Shown in pieces: positions 1-11,082 of a DNA stretch of 64,000 nucleotides. The notes below the pieces were generated by a model, which searched no databases, had not been told where the DNA came from, and was given only the letters and a program-made list of their open reading frames with translations. Numbering within the stretch: position 1 is the first letter of the stretch; each line of letters starts with the position of its first letter. The translations under genes were made by a program, and so were the position numbers. Origin of the DNA: Trichomonas vaginalis G3 (Eukaryota > Parabasalia > Trichomonadida > Trichomonadidae); assembly GCF_026262505.1 (NCBI RefSeq), contig NC_067207.1, positions 26,938,082-27,002,081 of the forward strand. Direction: 5' to 3'.

Positions 1-2741
1 GGAACAAGATGTTATAAATTTGAAAAACCATACTACTCAATATAAAATACTGAAAGATGAAGAGATAAAACAAAAAGCCCTGAAGACATATATGGATAGC
101 GATGAGTATAAAAAAGAAGTTGAAGCAAATGTAAAGGCAGAAAAACTTTTACAGTTGCAAAACCAAACCGTACAGTATGAAAACTTAGCACAAGAAAGTA
201 AAAATAACGACGCAGCCATGCAAAAGGCAATGAAAAGCGCAGAATATATAAAAGCTAACAATGACTGGTTAGATGCCCAAGCCAACGCTAAAGCAGCCCA
301 ACTCATAGGGTCAATAAGGACAAAAATACAAGCGGATGAAGATAGTTCAAATGAAGCTTTAACAAATGCTGACTTTAAGAACGCCTTCGAAGCTCTTCAT
401 AGTAAGGTGAAACAAGTGAACGACTTCTCATCTGGAAAGAAACTGAAGTCTGAAGGTTTCGACAAAGAGTTAAAAGAAGTAGCACAAAATATGACGAAAA
501 TAACAGATGCAGCAACGAGACAGGCAGTTCAAAGTGCCTATGACGCCGTTAGAGCAACTGTTGTGAAAAGTCAAGAAAAAGAGTTACAACAGACCAAAAC
601 AGACCTAGTAAATGCTTTCTTAAAAACGAAAAGTCAGGTAGGACATTACGCTGCAGATGGAACATATGTGCCAGCTGGTGGAACTTATATACCACCAAAC
701 CCTCCAAGAGAAGCACCTGCACCAGGACTACCTAGAACATTTACATCGTCACATGGACACAGACACAGGCATGCACCAAAACCAACACAACAACCAACAG
801 TTCAAAACCCTGCACAACAACAACAACAACAACCAACACAACAACCAACAGTTCAAAATCCAGCACAACCAACAGTTCAAAACCCTGCACAACAACAACC
901 ACAAACAGAGCAAGGACATAAAAGAAGTAGAGAACAAGGAAACCAAGAATTCTTAAAAATGCTTAAAGAAGAGTGTGGTTTCCCAGATACTGTTGACTTT
1001 AGTGACAGATATAAAGAAGCTATTGGAAAGTTCAAGGATGGAAATACTGACCCGAACCTATTTAGCTTTATGGCTCAGCACCAAAACGGATATAATCTCA
1101 AACCTGGAAAATACAAGCTCGCTAAGGGATATGATTTAATAGCATATCATCCAAATGACATGGATGAATTTACTCCGAGATATTTGATGTCAGAGCTAAA
1201 TGACAATTCAACTTTCGTCATGAAACGCGTAAAAAATAGAGACGGAACGAAAGAACAAAAGCTTATGAATGCGGATGACGTAGATAGGGAAATTGTTAAA
1301 AACGGTCTCGGAATATATGAAATGCCAGCAGATGAGGTACAAGAAACTCCACAGGAAGAAGTTCAGATACAACCAGACATGGAAGAAATAGTTCAGCAAC
1401 AACAGCTAGAAGAGCCTGAAGGAAACGAACAAGTCCTTCCTTTGGAAACTAACTTCACAGAACTAGATGAAGATTTGGAACAGCCGAAAAATCTTGACCC
1501 TCAACAAGAGCATGAGGTGAATATGGAATCTTTCCAAGAGTCAAAAAAAAATTCAGCTGACATAGTAGAAGAATATCGAAAAATGTTTGCCGACATACAA
1601 AAGACTCCAACACCAGATGAAAATATTCAGCATAGAATGAAAGTACTGAAAGAAAATGTACACAAATACAACAACCCTTTTTACTTACGAGCATTTAACG
1701 TTCAATCTTCGGATGAACTCGGTGAAAATAAAAGGTTAAATTTCAAGAAAACATATAGAAATGAAACATTGTTTAAAGTTCATTCAGAACCTAACCAAGA
1801 TGGAAACAAACCTACTTTTGTTTCTGCAGACGATGGAACTACAATGAGATGGGGTCATAAAGCTAACCCGGATAGGTGGTTCATAAACTTACAACCACAA
1901 TTCCAAGAAGTTGTAGACGCAATGGAAGTCAATGGTGAACAAGATATAGCTGGTATTTTAAGCGCGGCTTTAATGCCATTGAAAGATATGAAACATGCAG
2001 ATATTTTGGACCAGTATGAAATGAACATGGCTGATGGAAATATAACACCTGACGTTCTAGAACATTTATCTCAAAGAACTACACAGAACCATAGAGATGG
2101 TATATTTGGTGAAGAGTTTAGAAAGAAAGTTAGGGAGAGAAGGAAGAGAACCTATTGTACATGACCTTGCAAACGAAAGTTTACAAAATGTCATAAAAAC
2201 TTACTTTGCAGACAATGAACCGAGAAGGGATGAATATTTAAGAAAACTCAAATGGACAGTACCAAATGAAATGTTAGTATTGAAAAACATGTTCCTTGAC
2301 AAAATAAAACCAACTACAGAAATAAATGACGAAAGACTGAAAGATTGGGTAAAAGCTTTCCCATTCACAAAAGATATAGTTGGTAACATGGAAAGAAAAC
2401 CAGAATGGCTACAAAAACATATATTTGGAAACGAGCATATTCCATATGGACAGGCACTGTTTGAAGAGCTTGAACCGGAAACTCAGGAAAGAGTCATGCA
2501 AACAATACGCGAAGACTCAAATACAGACTATGACAAACTCTTTCTAGGATATAGGTTACCTGAGATGGGCGACCAGAGCCAAAAGGCAAAAAGGACATGG
2601 GAAATTTGCAACATACTAGATGAACATAATGCAAAGATGCAACAACTTCAAGCAGAGGGCAATGAAGGAAAAAGAAGAGTTAAAAACTCAGTCAGGAAGA
2701 AAGTAAAGCTTGGTCCACGTGGGTTCTATTATGACATATAA
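1..2741 (+). pseudogene. Polinton A: large Q-rich coiled-coil protein region (5' end outside window)
   Basis: This is the counterpart of 46283-49558 in copy B. The translation shows a long Lys/Glu/Ala-rich coiled coil, then a Pro/Gln-rich segment with repeated VQNPAQ units (about 780-910), then a charged C-terminal half. It sits immediately upstream of the major capsid candidate, so a structural role is a reasonable inference, but I do not recognise the family. The copy is broken. Confidence 0.7.
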
Positions 2742-2773
2742 ATCCAACTATTCTATATTTTTACTCATATGAA

Positions 2774-4395
2774 ATGTACGCCGCTCAGAATATAACGCCA
2801 ACAGTTTTGGATGCTATGAATGGAAATGTTTCCGAATGGTATAACGAATGCGACAATGCCATTAGAAGGTCAGAAATAGTTCCTGGAACTTACGAATATA
2901 CAACTGCTGTTTCTTATGGAAACGTAGGTGAGTTTGGAGAAGGTTCTTCAACAACAGTAGATATTGCTTGCGACAGGTTTCATATAATTTCTATTGACAA
3001 CTCTTTCTTATACGTAGAACAAGACATTGAAAATAAAACCTTCTGCCAAGTTGTCTGACAAGAAAGGTTGCAATGGAATTTTCTATGTCGGATACCAATA
3101 TGCTCCAGAAGTTTTCATGGGATATAAGATATATTCTAACTCTGACTTAGTTCAAACAGTAACATGGGCAAACTATGAATGGTTCGCTTTGAGAAACTCA
3201 GTACAACCACAAGCTAGAGAACAAACAGACCAGTATGCAAATATTGAGAAAATAAGAAGACTTGACCCTAACGTTCCAGGAGTTTATGTTAACCTTTCTG
3301 GACAAACTGCAGCAGCAGTAACCAAAGTAAAACTGAAACTTAGAGTTCCTTTGTCATCTTTCCTCATCTTCAGGTTTTTAAGATACTTGCCAAACTGGGC
3401 AGGAAAAATTTCTATTGAACTTACTCCAAGCAAAAATAACTTAGTCATTGCACCAACGCAAGACCCATTCACTCTTACAGACGTAAAGGGAGCAAATCAA
3501 ACGTCATTCGCCGACTTTTGCAAAGACAAAGTTGACTTAGACTTTGGTTTCTCAAACTTCAACACTGAAGTAAACTATTATTTCAATGCTGCTGGAACTG
3601 CTTGGGACCCAGTTAAGTTCACATGCGAACAGTTTGAATGCAAGAGAATAGAAAGCAGACTTGCCGTTTATATGTTGGACCCAGATATTTCAAATGCTTT
3701 AGCTGCCAAATATATTGCAGTTCCACTTATGTTCCCTATACACCAATATCTGTCAAAGACTTTGCAGGTGAAGTTGGAAACCAAAGTGCTGACCCAGGTG
3801 CAAGAACAGATATTGCTTTAACAACTGCAATGAAACATGCAGATACTATGTTTGTACTGTTCAGGACGAACTATAAATGACTATTCTTGCTTCTACAACC
3901 CTGGTATTAAATACCATATAAACATAGATGGCAAATATTATCCAAGAGAAGAATATTCTACAGTTGAAGATATGAGGTCATACAACTTGACATTAGATGC
4001 TATGAACTTTAACAACAACTTCACAACAACCATTAACCCTGAAATGCAAAGTTCTATTATGCCATATGTGAAAGTATGGACTCATACAGGAGGTCAAAAA
4101 AACTCAATATACAAATGGAGACCGTTCAAACTTTTGGCTTGGCATTCCATTTGCTGACTCAGAAGACTTTATGGGTGGTATTTCAACTGTTGGTACAGTT
4201 CAAATACAATATACTGGTGACAGAGACGGTCCAGATGAACTGAGAGCAAAGAAGTTTACAAAAACCAATAGCACTTTTCACGGAAGATGCTCTTTTGAAG
4301 ATTCGTTCGATGAAACCTGCTGGGGCTCCTCAGATTGGCATAACGACAGCTTCCATCGAGCAGATTTTGGCAGCAGGTCAGTAAGTTGTTCTTGA
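2774..4395 (+). pseudogene. Polinton A: major capsid protein candidate region
   Basis: The region begins MYAAQNITPTVLDAMNG and matches the copy B region at 49591-51194. A beta-rich protein of roughly 530 residues placed between the large coiled-coil gene and the minor capsid candidate fits the double-jelly-roll major capsid protein of Polintons by position and size. I assign it mainly from context; a structure prediction would decide. The start is preceded by a TTTTTACT motif about 18 bases upstream, shared with other genes of the element. The copy is broken. Confidence 0.6.
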
Positions 4396-4696
4396 ACTGA
4401 CTTCTCTCCGTCAAATATTGACAGTACGCCAGTTTTGACATAGTATTGTATTATAAACTTACCTTTAGAAATATCGGTCAGTTTTGTTGTTATATTTTTG
4501 TCTGCTTCAAGAACTTTCACCATCTCGGTTATACCAACTTTCTTTGCTTTATGAAAATATTTTGGTTCAGCAAATATTGCTATTCTATAACATTTTCCAT
4601 TGTTTGTATAAAGAACTATTCTGTCAATGTATTTGTATTGTTTGTGTGTGTAAACTTTGTTCTGCTTCAATTCGAAGAGATACTCAATACGTCCAT
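4278..4696 (-). pseudogene. Polinton A: small antisense-overlapping gene region
   Basis: This small gene region lies on the opposite strand between the capsid candidate and the next forward gene, and its 3' part overlaps the capsid gene's 3' end in antisense. The same arrangement occurs in copy B (51088-51506). The product is rich in Lys, Tyr and Ile and is not recognised. It is divergent from the gene at 4715, with only 18 bases between start codons. Treated as part of the fossil. Confidence 0.5.
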
Positions 4697-4714
4697 CTTT
4701 TTATTCTAAGTAAA

Positions 4715-5295
4715 ATGTCATTTCCGAAAAATAGAAGCGTGAGTGTTCAAAAGGTTTAATGGCGGTGGCAGATGTGAAGTTAAATTCACCAACTCAACAA
4801 ACAGTCAAAGTGTTGTTGTCAATGTCAAAGAAAGAGATGTTGAAGTGGGGAAACCATACGAGGACGAAGATGGTATAACAATAGTTCCTGTAAAAGAACA
4901 ACCAACATACCCTGAAGTTAGCAGAGACTTAAGTTCTGTTGCAGATATTCGAAACGACTACCAACAACTTAAAGACAAACTTAAAACTCAGGAGAAGATT
5001 TGTCAAGCTTTGGGTATAATGTTAAACTTGTCGAACACAACCCTGTAAAAGTGAACTCATATGTCATTGCACCTCATGAAGTTTTGAAAAAGAACTATTG
5101 AAACTTTTGACAGAGGCAGACGATATAAACATCAAAGAAATAGAACCCGACGTTAGTTGCTGTGGTGTTTCATATAATGTCATTGACAAGATATACGTTA
5201 TGAAAGGAGGTGAAACGTTGAACTTAAAATATAGTTTCCCAGACGTTATAAAAATATTTGACGACCACAACATTTCATTAAAATTTATTTGCTAA
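4715..5295 (+). pseudogene. Polinton A: unrecognised gene between capsid candidates
   Basis: It starts MSFPKNRS and corresponds to 51525-52104 in copy B. A short basic N-terminus is followed by an acidic stretch, a predicted coiled coil (DLSSVADIRNDYQQLKDKLK) and a C-terminal globular part. The family is not recognised; its position between the two capsid candidates suggests a virion component. The end lies 4 bases before the next gene's ATG. The copy is broken. Confidence 0.55.
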
Positions 5296-5299
5296 GTAA

Positions 5300-6100
5300 A
5301 TGGCAGAAGACACAATGGTTTATACTATTACGACTAAAAACCCTGAGTCATATAATTCTATAACAACAAACTTACAAAGTCCTCAAGGACGATATTGTAA
5401 ACTAACTTTAAACACAATGACGACTAAAGCCTGTTTTGCTCTTTTGACACCAGAAGATTTTATTGTTGTGAATGGTAAAAAATACTCCTTTGAAGATACT
5501 TACTCAGATATACCACCAACAGGTTTTGTTGACTTATTTAATACTTTAAGGACGGATGTAACATGTGCTGCAACTAGAGCAGGTTTCATTATGTTTGGAT
5601 GTCCGACTGAGTTTAGTATAAACGATATGAGCTATAATACAAAACTTATATCTGGTTTTTACTACCAACAGTTTCCTATAACAGGAAAAGGTGTCATACA
5701 AGGTCTATCTGTTCCATTGACTTTAAGTACACCTATTTTATATATTGTTTCAAACTTAGGTTCAAAGTGTTATTCGAATATCGACAGAAACTATTATGAC
5801 CAAAAGATACTTATGCGTATAAACAATACTTTCTCTGCTGGTTTGCCTATTGTTCATTCGAATGCAGAGTTTTCAGCTTTAGTAAACTCAAACACTTTAG
5901 CAAACATAAACTTAACCTTAGTTGACGCAAACTTTGTTCCTGTAAAACTTTTATGTCCTATGTATTTGTCAATGACGGCAGAAAGTTTCGAATTGGAAGA
6001 TGCAACTGGTGAAAGTATTGTATTACAAGAACAACTTCAACAACAAATAGCTCAAGAACAACAAATGCAACAAATAGCTCAAGAACAAAGTCAAGAATAA
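5300..6100 (+). CDS. Polinton A: minor capsid (penton-like) protein candidate
   Basis: An uninterrupted 266-residue reading frame, nearly identical to that of copy B (52109-52915). It is beta-rich throughout (MAEDTMVYTITTKNPESYNS at the start; NINLTLVDANFVPVKLLCPM near residue 205) and ends in a Gln/Glu-rich tail of repeated QQIAQEQ units. Size, beta content and position next to the major capsid candidate fit the single-jelly-roll minor capsid protein of Polintons; that is inference. It is one of the few core genes that is whole in both copies. Confidence 0.6.
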   Translation: MAEDTMVYTITTKNPESYNSITTNLQSPQGRYCKLTLNTMTTKACFALLTPEDFIVVNGKKYSFEDTYSDIPPTGFVDLFNTLRTDVTCAATRAGFIMFGCPTEFSINDMSYNTKLISGFYYQQFPITGKGVIQGLSVPLTLSTPILYIVSNLGSKCYSNIDRNYYDQKILMRINNTFSAGLPIVHSNAEFSALVNSNTLANINLTLVDANFVPVKLLCPMYLSMTAESFELEDATGESIVLQEQLQQQIAQEQQMQQIAQEQSQE

Positions 6101-6128
6101 AAAAAATATTTTTTTTATTTTTATAAAA

Positions 6129-7363
6129 ATGTACAGAATAGACGTTTCAGATTTTTATGACTTCCAAGCCTTCAGAAATATGTGTCCATTTCGAGACTAT
6201 AACAAAGCAGTCGAGAATTTGAAACGTTTAGTCATTTATGTCGACTCTGCCCCAGAATGTTATGTTATGAAAGAATGGGATGTTGTCTTTAACAAACCAA
6301 GAGCAACCATAGTTTCAGAACAAGAATGTAGACAGAAACTTAAGAAAATAAAAGTTGTACAAGTTGGAATGAAGATGTTAGATGCTTGGGATATCTTATT
6401 GTCAAAGTTAGAAGATTTTTCAGTTCGTGGTATAAAGTTCTATACACCATCTCCAAACTTCTATTCTATCTTCACTGGATATAAATACGAACAAGTAGAA
6501 TGGAAAGAAAATGTTATAGAAGCTTGGTTAGACCATGTCAAAGAAATTATATGCAATGGAAACGAAAGAGTCTATGAGTATATCTTATGTTGTTTGCAAA
6601 CATCTTACAATATCCAAGTGCTAAAAATGAAACTGCTCTCATTATAATTGGAAAACAAGGAACTGGTAAGAACACTTTCTTTACAGATATTTTGTGCAAA
6701 CTGTTAGAAGGTTTTCGAATCCGAATATGACAAACTTAGAAACATCTGTGGCAAGTTTAACTCCTCAATAGAGAATATATGAAACTTATAGTATGTAACG
6801 AACTTCAAAGTATAGATACAACAAAGGTTTTAAACTCAGATGCTTTGAAGAGTCTTATAACAGACAAAGTTGGAGTTGTTGAAAGAAAATATAAAGACCA
6901 AAGAGTTTGTGAAAATGTTGCAAATTTCATCATGGTTTCAAACAATGTTGTTCCGATGAAGTTAGAAAGTTCTGACAGAAGATATGTAGTTGTCAGAACG
7001 TCAGATTCTCATATGCAAGATACAGAATATTTTGACGACTTAGCAGAAACTTTGACATCTGACTTTTACAACCACTTGTTCTCATATTTCATGACATTAG
7101 ATATTTCAAAGTTCAATCCAAGACAAATTCCATATACCGAAGAGAGACAAACATTGTTAGAAGCAAACAAGAGTGTATATGAACTGTTCATAGAAGAAAG
7201 CGACTTTGAGTGTTTAGATGAAAAGTCTTTATATGATGAATATAAACAGTATTGTCAAGAGTATGGTTATATGGCAGCTTCTAAACGTACATTCTTGGCA
7301 AATGTCAAAAGTCTTTTAGATGTTCAGAACGGCGTATATACAAAGAAAAATTTTTCTGAGTAA
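6129..7363 (+). pseudogene. Polinton A: superfamily 3 helicase region (D5-like)
   Basis: The region shows a Walker A motif (IIIGKQGTGKNTFF), a Walker B-like segment (MKLIVCNEL) and a sensor-like segment (NFIMVSNNVVPMKLESSDRR), the signature order of SF3 helicases of the poxvirus D5/DUF5906 group. In related viruses this enzyme unwinds DNA for replication. It is preceded by an AAAAAATATTTTTT-type spacer. Copy B has the same gene at 52946-54179. The copy is broken. Confidence 0.8.
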
Positions 7364-7398
7364 ATTTAAAAAAAATATTTTTTTATCCGATAGAAAAG

Positions 7399-7819
7399 AT
7401 GACGAAATATATTTCAGTAAACAAATATATGTCAGGACTTAAAGAAGAACTAGACCCATTCGCTTATTTGAATGTTTACTTCTACCATTTTGAAAAGTCT
7501 ACATTTGACAAAGTTTGGAACATCGAACCAGTTAAGTTTGCTATTGTGACTAAAAATGTGCGAAATTTGAAGAACTTAGACATAGAAGGTTTGTTAGCAG
7601 TCAAAGAAAATTTTGACAGAAGGTTCTCAAAACTCGAAGAAGGTAAAGCATACAAACTTGTTATACCTTATGAACCAAAAGAAAGCAGACGACTATGAAT
7701 ATTATGAGTCTAAGATAGTTGAAGTTCAAGGTAAATTGGGTAAAAAGATTTTAGAGTCTAAGCCAGTGTTTGCCCCTAAAGAGGAAGAGAACATTGACAT
7801 TGACCCAGAAATGTTCTAA
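7399..7819 (+). pseudogene. Polinton A: unrecognised 139-residue-type gene
   Basis: Corresponds to the whole gene at 54216-54635 in copy B. It starts MTKYISVNKYMSGLKEELDP and ends in an acidic tail (ENIDIDPEMF). The family is not recognised. It lies between the helicase and a convergent reverse gene, separated from the latter by an AT-rich inverted sequence (AAAATAAAATTTTATTTT). The copy is broken. Confidence 0.55.
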
Positions 7820-7834
7820 AATAAAATTTTATTT

Positions 7835-8294
7835 TTACATGTCAAATTTCTTTTTCTCTGGAACTGGTTCAGGTTCTTTCTTCTCTTCTACTTTCTTTTC
7901 TTTCTTTTCTTTCTTTTCTCTCTTCTTCTTCTTTTCTGGTGGAGTTATGTCAAATTTCTCAGAACCATATTTATGTAAAAGTTCTTTGTCCTTTAATAGC
8001 TCTTCTATTCTGTTTTCTATTTCATCTTCAAGAACAGCGCATGTGCCTTCTTTGCATTCTAAGAACTTTTGTTGGACTTCCTTTCCAATCGGCGTCATCT
8101 CTGTCAACAAGTCTGTCATTGACAAATTTTAAGACTGCTCTTTGTAATGTTTTATGGTTCTTGTCATATTCCCAGAAACAGAACTTTAGAACAAATTCAC
8201 CTTTCTTGTTTACACTATGTAAGATTTTATGGTCGACAGATGTTTTGCTGTCAAAAAGCTTGTCTCGAATATAGATAGCGAAATCGCTAGACAT
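7835..8294 (-). pseudogene. Polinton A: small reverse gene with charged C-terminus
   Basis: The product begins MSSDFAIYIRDKLFDSKTSV and ends in a Lys/Glu/Pro-rich low-complexity tail. It faces away from the ATPase gene with only 37 bases between the two start codons, so one very short AT-rich sequence must serve both. Copy B has the same gene at 54655-55102. The family is not recognised. The copy is broken. Confidence 0.5.
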
Positions 8295-8331
8295 TTTCAA
8301 AAAAGATAAAAATTTTTAATTTTTCTAAAAT

Positions 8332-9207
8332 ATGTTAGAAAAAAAGTTTGCTGACATTGACAAGAAATTTGAGAATGTTTTAAACAAGAACAAGAGGAAG
8401 TTAGAAAATGCTCAGATAAAGCCTATACATGACAAGTTCTTATTTGCTCAGAATGGTATAACAGGTCTAATCGCACCACCTGGGTCGGGTAAGACTTTCA
8501 CTTATCTTAAAATGGCTGCACAACAACAAGAACTAGATGAGAAGAACCCATTCTATGAGTTAGTAGTCATTTGTAGTACTTCTGGTCAATTCGATCAAAC
8601 CGTCAATTCGTTCAAAGATATTATAAAAAAGTCTAAGTTAGTATGTATAAAAGACTCTGAGTTGTTGGATTGGATAAAGAAGTACCAAAGAAGAGTTTTG
8701 AAGTACAATGCTATAAATGAGTATATAAAATTCTAAGTTTAAAGACCCAAATGAGGAAATGCAGAGAATATTAGAGAAGAAACACTTCAGAAACAAACAG
8801 AAAGAGATAGAATACATTTCGAAGAAATTGCAATCTTACGATTGGAAGACATACCCTCATAGATGTCTTCTTATCTTAGATGACTTTGCTTCTCATCCTT
8901 TGTTAAAGAACAGAGAACAAGACATGTGTCGAATTCTTAAGAAGCTCAGACACTTTAACATCTCAGTTGTCATTTGTGTACAGACAGCAAAGAGTTAAGT
9001 AAGGATGTTAAAAGAATACTTACTGACATCATACTTTTCCCTGGATTGTCCGAAGACGATTTCATGGAACTTATGAAAGAGTCCATGGCAGGTAAGTTTG
9101 ACAGACATGAACTATGGGAGAAGTACAAAGTCATACAAGACCCTCATACTTCTTTCAGAATTCACATCTACGCGAACAAAGTTCAAATTGTAAAAAGTCA
9201 AGCTTGA
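8332..9207 (+). pseudogene. Polinton A: A32/FtsK-like packaging ATPase region
   Basis: Counterpart of the whole ATPase gene at 55139-56014 in copy B. The Walker A motif (APPGSGKT) and Walker B motif (LLILDDFA) of HerA/FtsK-type genome-packaging ATPases are readable. In Polintons and related viruses this enzyme is thought to load DNA into capsids. The copy is broken. Confidence 0.85.
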
Positions 9208-9223
9208 AAAATAAAGAGTTCAT

Positions 9224-10063
9224 TTACTCTGCTTGTTTGAAGTTGTCAAAATACTCTGTTATTTTTTCTTTCAGTAGCGGCAAATCTTCTTTGAAGGTAA
9301 GAATTGTACAACCTTTCATATCATAGTGTGTTTGAGGTAACGTATCTTGAACTATTTGTTTCACATCTTCATTTGGGGTCATTGAAATCGGTAAGTTTTT
9401 CGCGATAGAACCAATTTCTGTCAGATTTGTAAATCTTAGCAAGGTCGTAAAAGCTTTTTGTTGTTTCTTCTGACTAATGCAACATAACCATATCTCTGTC
9501 TTCTTCATTTCCATCTCTTCAGTATAAATCATATACTTATAGTTCTTTTCCTTTCCTTTTGGTACTGAACGCGGTATTCTTTTCTGTATGCTTTTATCTT
9601 TTGCTTCAAGCTTGTTTTCCATCTCTTCACGTTTTGTCTATGAATTTCGTCAAGAAGTTTACAAACATACCAAGCATAACGAGGTGAAGCCCACATTGCA
9701 ACAGCATTTACTAAAAGTCTATGAACATACCAACCTCTTAAACCGTTTGGCAATTTTTTCACGATTTTCATGAGTTTTAGGCGAGTAAGATTTTTTACTT
9801 ACTCGCTGTTCTTCACTGTTTTCAGAAAAAAGTATGTCTCGCTGTGCTTCGCTCAAAAATTCTTGTGTGCTTTGGTTCCTAAACCAGTCTTGTGGTTTCT
9901 TAGTATCTGGAGCAAAACATGCTGTCAAAATACTTTGCATTTGGTACATATCGTCTTTGACCGAACGAATGAGACGGAGTTGTTTGTTAAACTGTATGTA
10001 CTCATATTCTTCATTTATGGCTTCATGAACGATAGCAGTTGTTGTGTTCTCTGTTGTTGACAT
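9224..10063 (-). pseudogene. Polinton A: KilA-N domain protein region
   Basis: The region encodes the KilA-N hallmark (GLRGWYVHRLLVNAVAMWAS) followed by a basic linker and a C-terminal domain. KilA-N proteins are DNA-binding proteins common in large DNA viruses. It shares the upstream sequence close to GTAAGAACAGAAATG with other KilA-N genes in the window. Copy B has it at 56031-56854. The copy is broken. Confidence 0.7.
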
Positions 10064-10182
10064 ATCTGTCTTTACATACAAAATAAAAAAATAAAAAAAA
10101 ATAAAACTAACTTTATTTTTTTTAAGTTTGGTCATCCTTCACTATATGACAAATATACTATATTTTACTTAAAAATATGCAA

Positions 10183-10266
10183 GCGGCTCATAGCTCAGTG
10201 GTATGGGCTACCTCGCTACAGGCGTCGAAGACCTCGGTTCAAATCCCGATTCGCGCAGGTTTTTTC
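10183..10266 (+). tRNA. tRNA-like sequence with A and B boxes and a T-run terminator
   Basis: The sequence contains a perfect A-box (TAGCTCAGTGG at 10191), a D-arm that pairs (GCTC with GGGC), a perfect B-box (GGTTCAAATCC at 10235) and a run of T at 10260-10265, as expected of an RNA polymerase III tRNA gene. The acceptor stem and the T-stem pair poorly, and I cannot place an anticodon arm with confidence. It is therefore either a decayed tRNA gene, a tRNA with an unusual fold or intron, or a pol III promoter driving another RNA. It is absent from the matching place in copy B (about 56.9 kb). Confidence 0.4.
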
Positions 10267-10295
10267 CTTTTATGCAGTGAAATTTCATGTACATA

Positions 10296-10419
10296 GGTTA
10301 CTTTGGTGTTAGACCCTAGTGAAGAAAATAGAACGATATAAGTTTACATTTGTAAGGCTACTTTGGTGTTAGACCCTAGTGAAGAAAATAGAACTATATA
10401 TAAGTTTACATTTGTAAGG
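10296..10419 (+). repeat. two tandem copies of a ~62-bp repeat
   Basis: The segment holding TACTTTGGTGTTAGACCCTA is present twice in direct orientation (10296-10357 and 10356-10419), each followed by AAGTTTACATTTGTAAGG. It lies downstream of the tRNA-like sequence and just before the 22-bp array. The function is unknown; it could be a transcribed leader or a recombination product. Confidence 0.8.
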
Positions 10420-10434
10420 TTGGACGATAAAATT

Positions 10435-11063
10435 TACTGACTGACGTCGGACATTGTCTTGAAAAAGTAAAGACTTGTCTTGAAAAAGTAAAAGACTTGT
10501 CTTGAAAAAAGTAAAAGACTTGTCTTGAAAAAGTAAAAGACTTGTCTTGAAAAAGTACGGGTATCGTCTGAAATCAAACTGTTCTCAAATTTGAGAACTT
10601 TACACCAAAAATTTCTTGAAAAAGTAAAAGAGACTTGTCTTGAAAAAGTAAAAGACTTGTCTTGAAAAAGTAAAAGACTTGTCTTGAAAAAGTAAAAGAC
10701 TTGTCTTGAAAAAGTAAAAGACTTGTCTTGAAAAAGTAAAAGACTTGTCTTGAAAAAGTAAAAGACTTGTCTTGAAAAAGTAAAAGACTTGTCTTGAAAA
10801 AGTAAAAGACTTGTCTTGAAAAAGTAAAAGACTTGTCTTGAAAAAGTAAAAGACTTGTCTTGAAAAAGTAAAAGACTTGTCTTGAAAAAGTAAAAGACTT
10901 GTCTTGAAAAAGTAAAAGACTTGTCTTGAAAAAGTAAAAGACTTGTCTTGAAAAAGTAAAAAGACTCGTCTTGAAACAATGACGACATAGACCCAGCAGA
11001 TGAGGCAATCTACCTTATAGAGATAAATGAGCTAGTTAGGAACTACCTGAGCCATCTGAAGTC
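10435..11063. repeat. 22-bp tandem-repeat array with ends of two cassette genes (insert in Polinton A)
   Basis: About 20 copies of a 22-bp unit containing CTTGTCTTGAAAAAGTAAAA flank the palindrome TTCTCAAATTTGAGAA at 10582-10597. On the left it ends in the first few codons of a reverse gene (start at 10454); on the right it ends in the first codons of a forward gene (10979-11063). Both gene ends match the cassette genes at 58224-58805 and 59266-59631 of copy B. The block sits between the two KilA-N genes, where copy B has only a short spacer, so it looks like an inserted piece of the cassette. Confidence 0.85.
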
Positions 11064-11082
11064 AAGCGTAAAAATAAACGCT

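Noticed and set aside
7770-8274. Forward frames rich in Phe/Ser over the small reverse gene
   Set aside because: They are antisense shadows of the Lys/Glu-rich tail of the reverse gene.
10183-10266. Assigning a tRNA isotype
   Set aside because: The anticodon arm cannot be placed, and the acceptor and T stems pair poorly.
10434-11008. Long reverse frames reading FKTSLLLFQDKSFTFSRQV-type repeats
   Set aside because: These are translations of the 22-bp tandem array and not independent genes; the same happens at 58756-59296.
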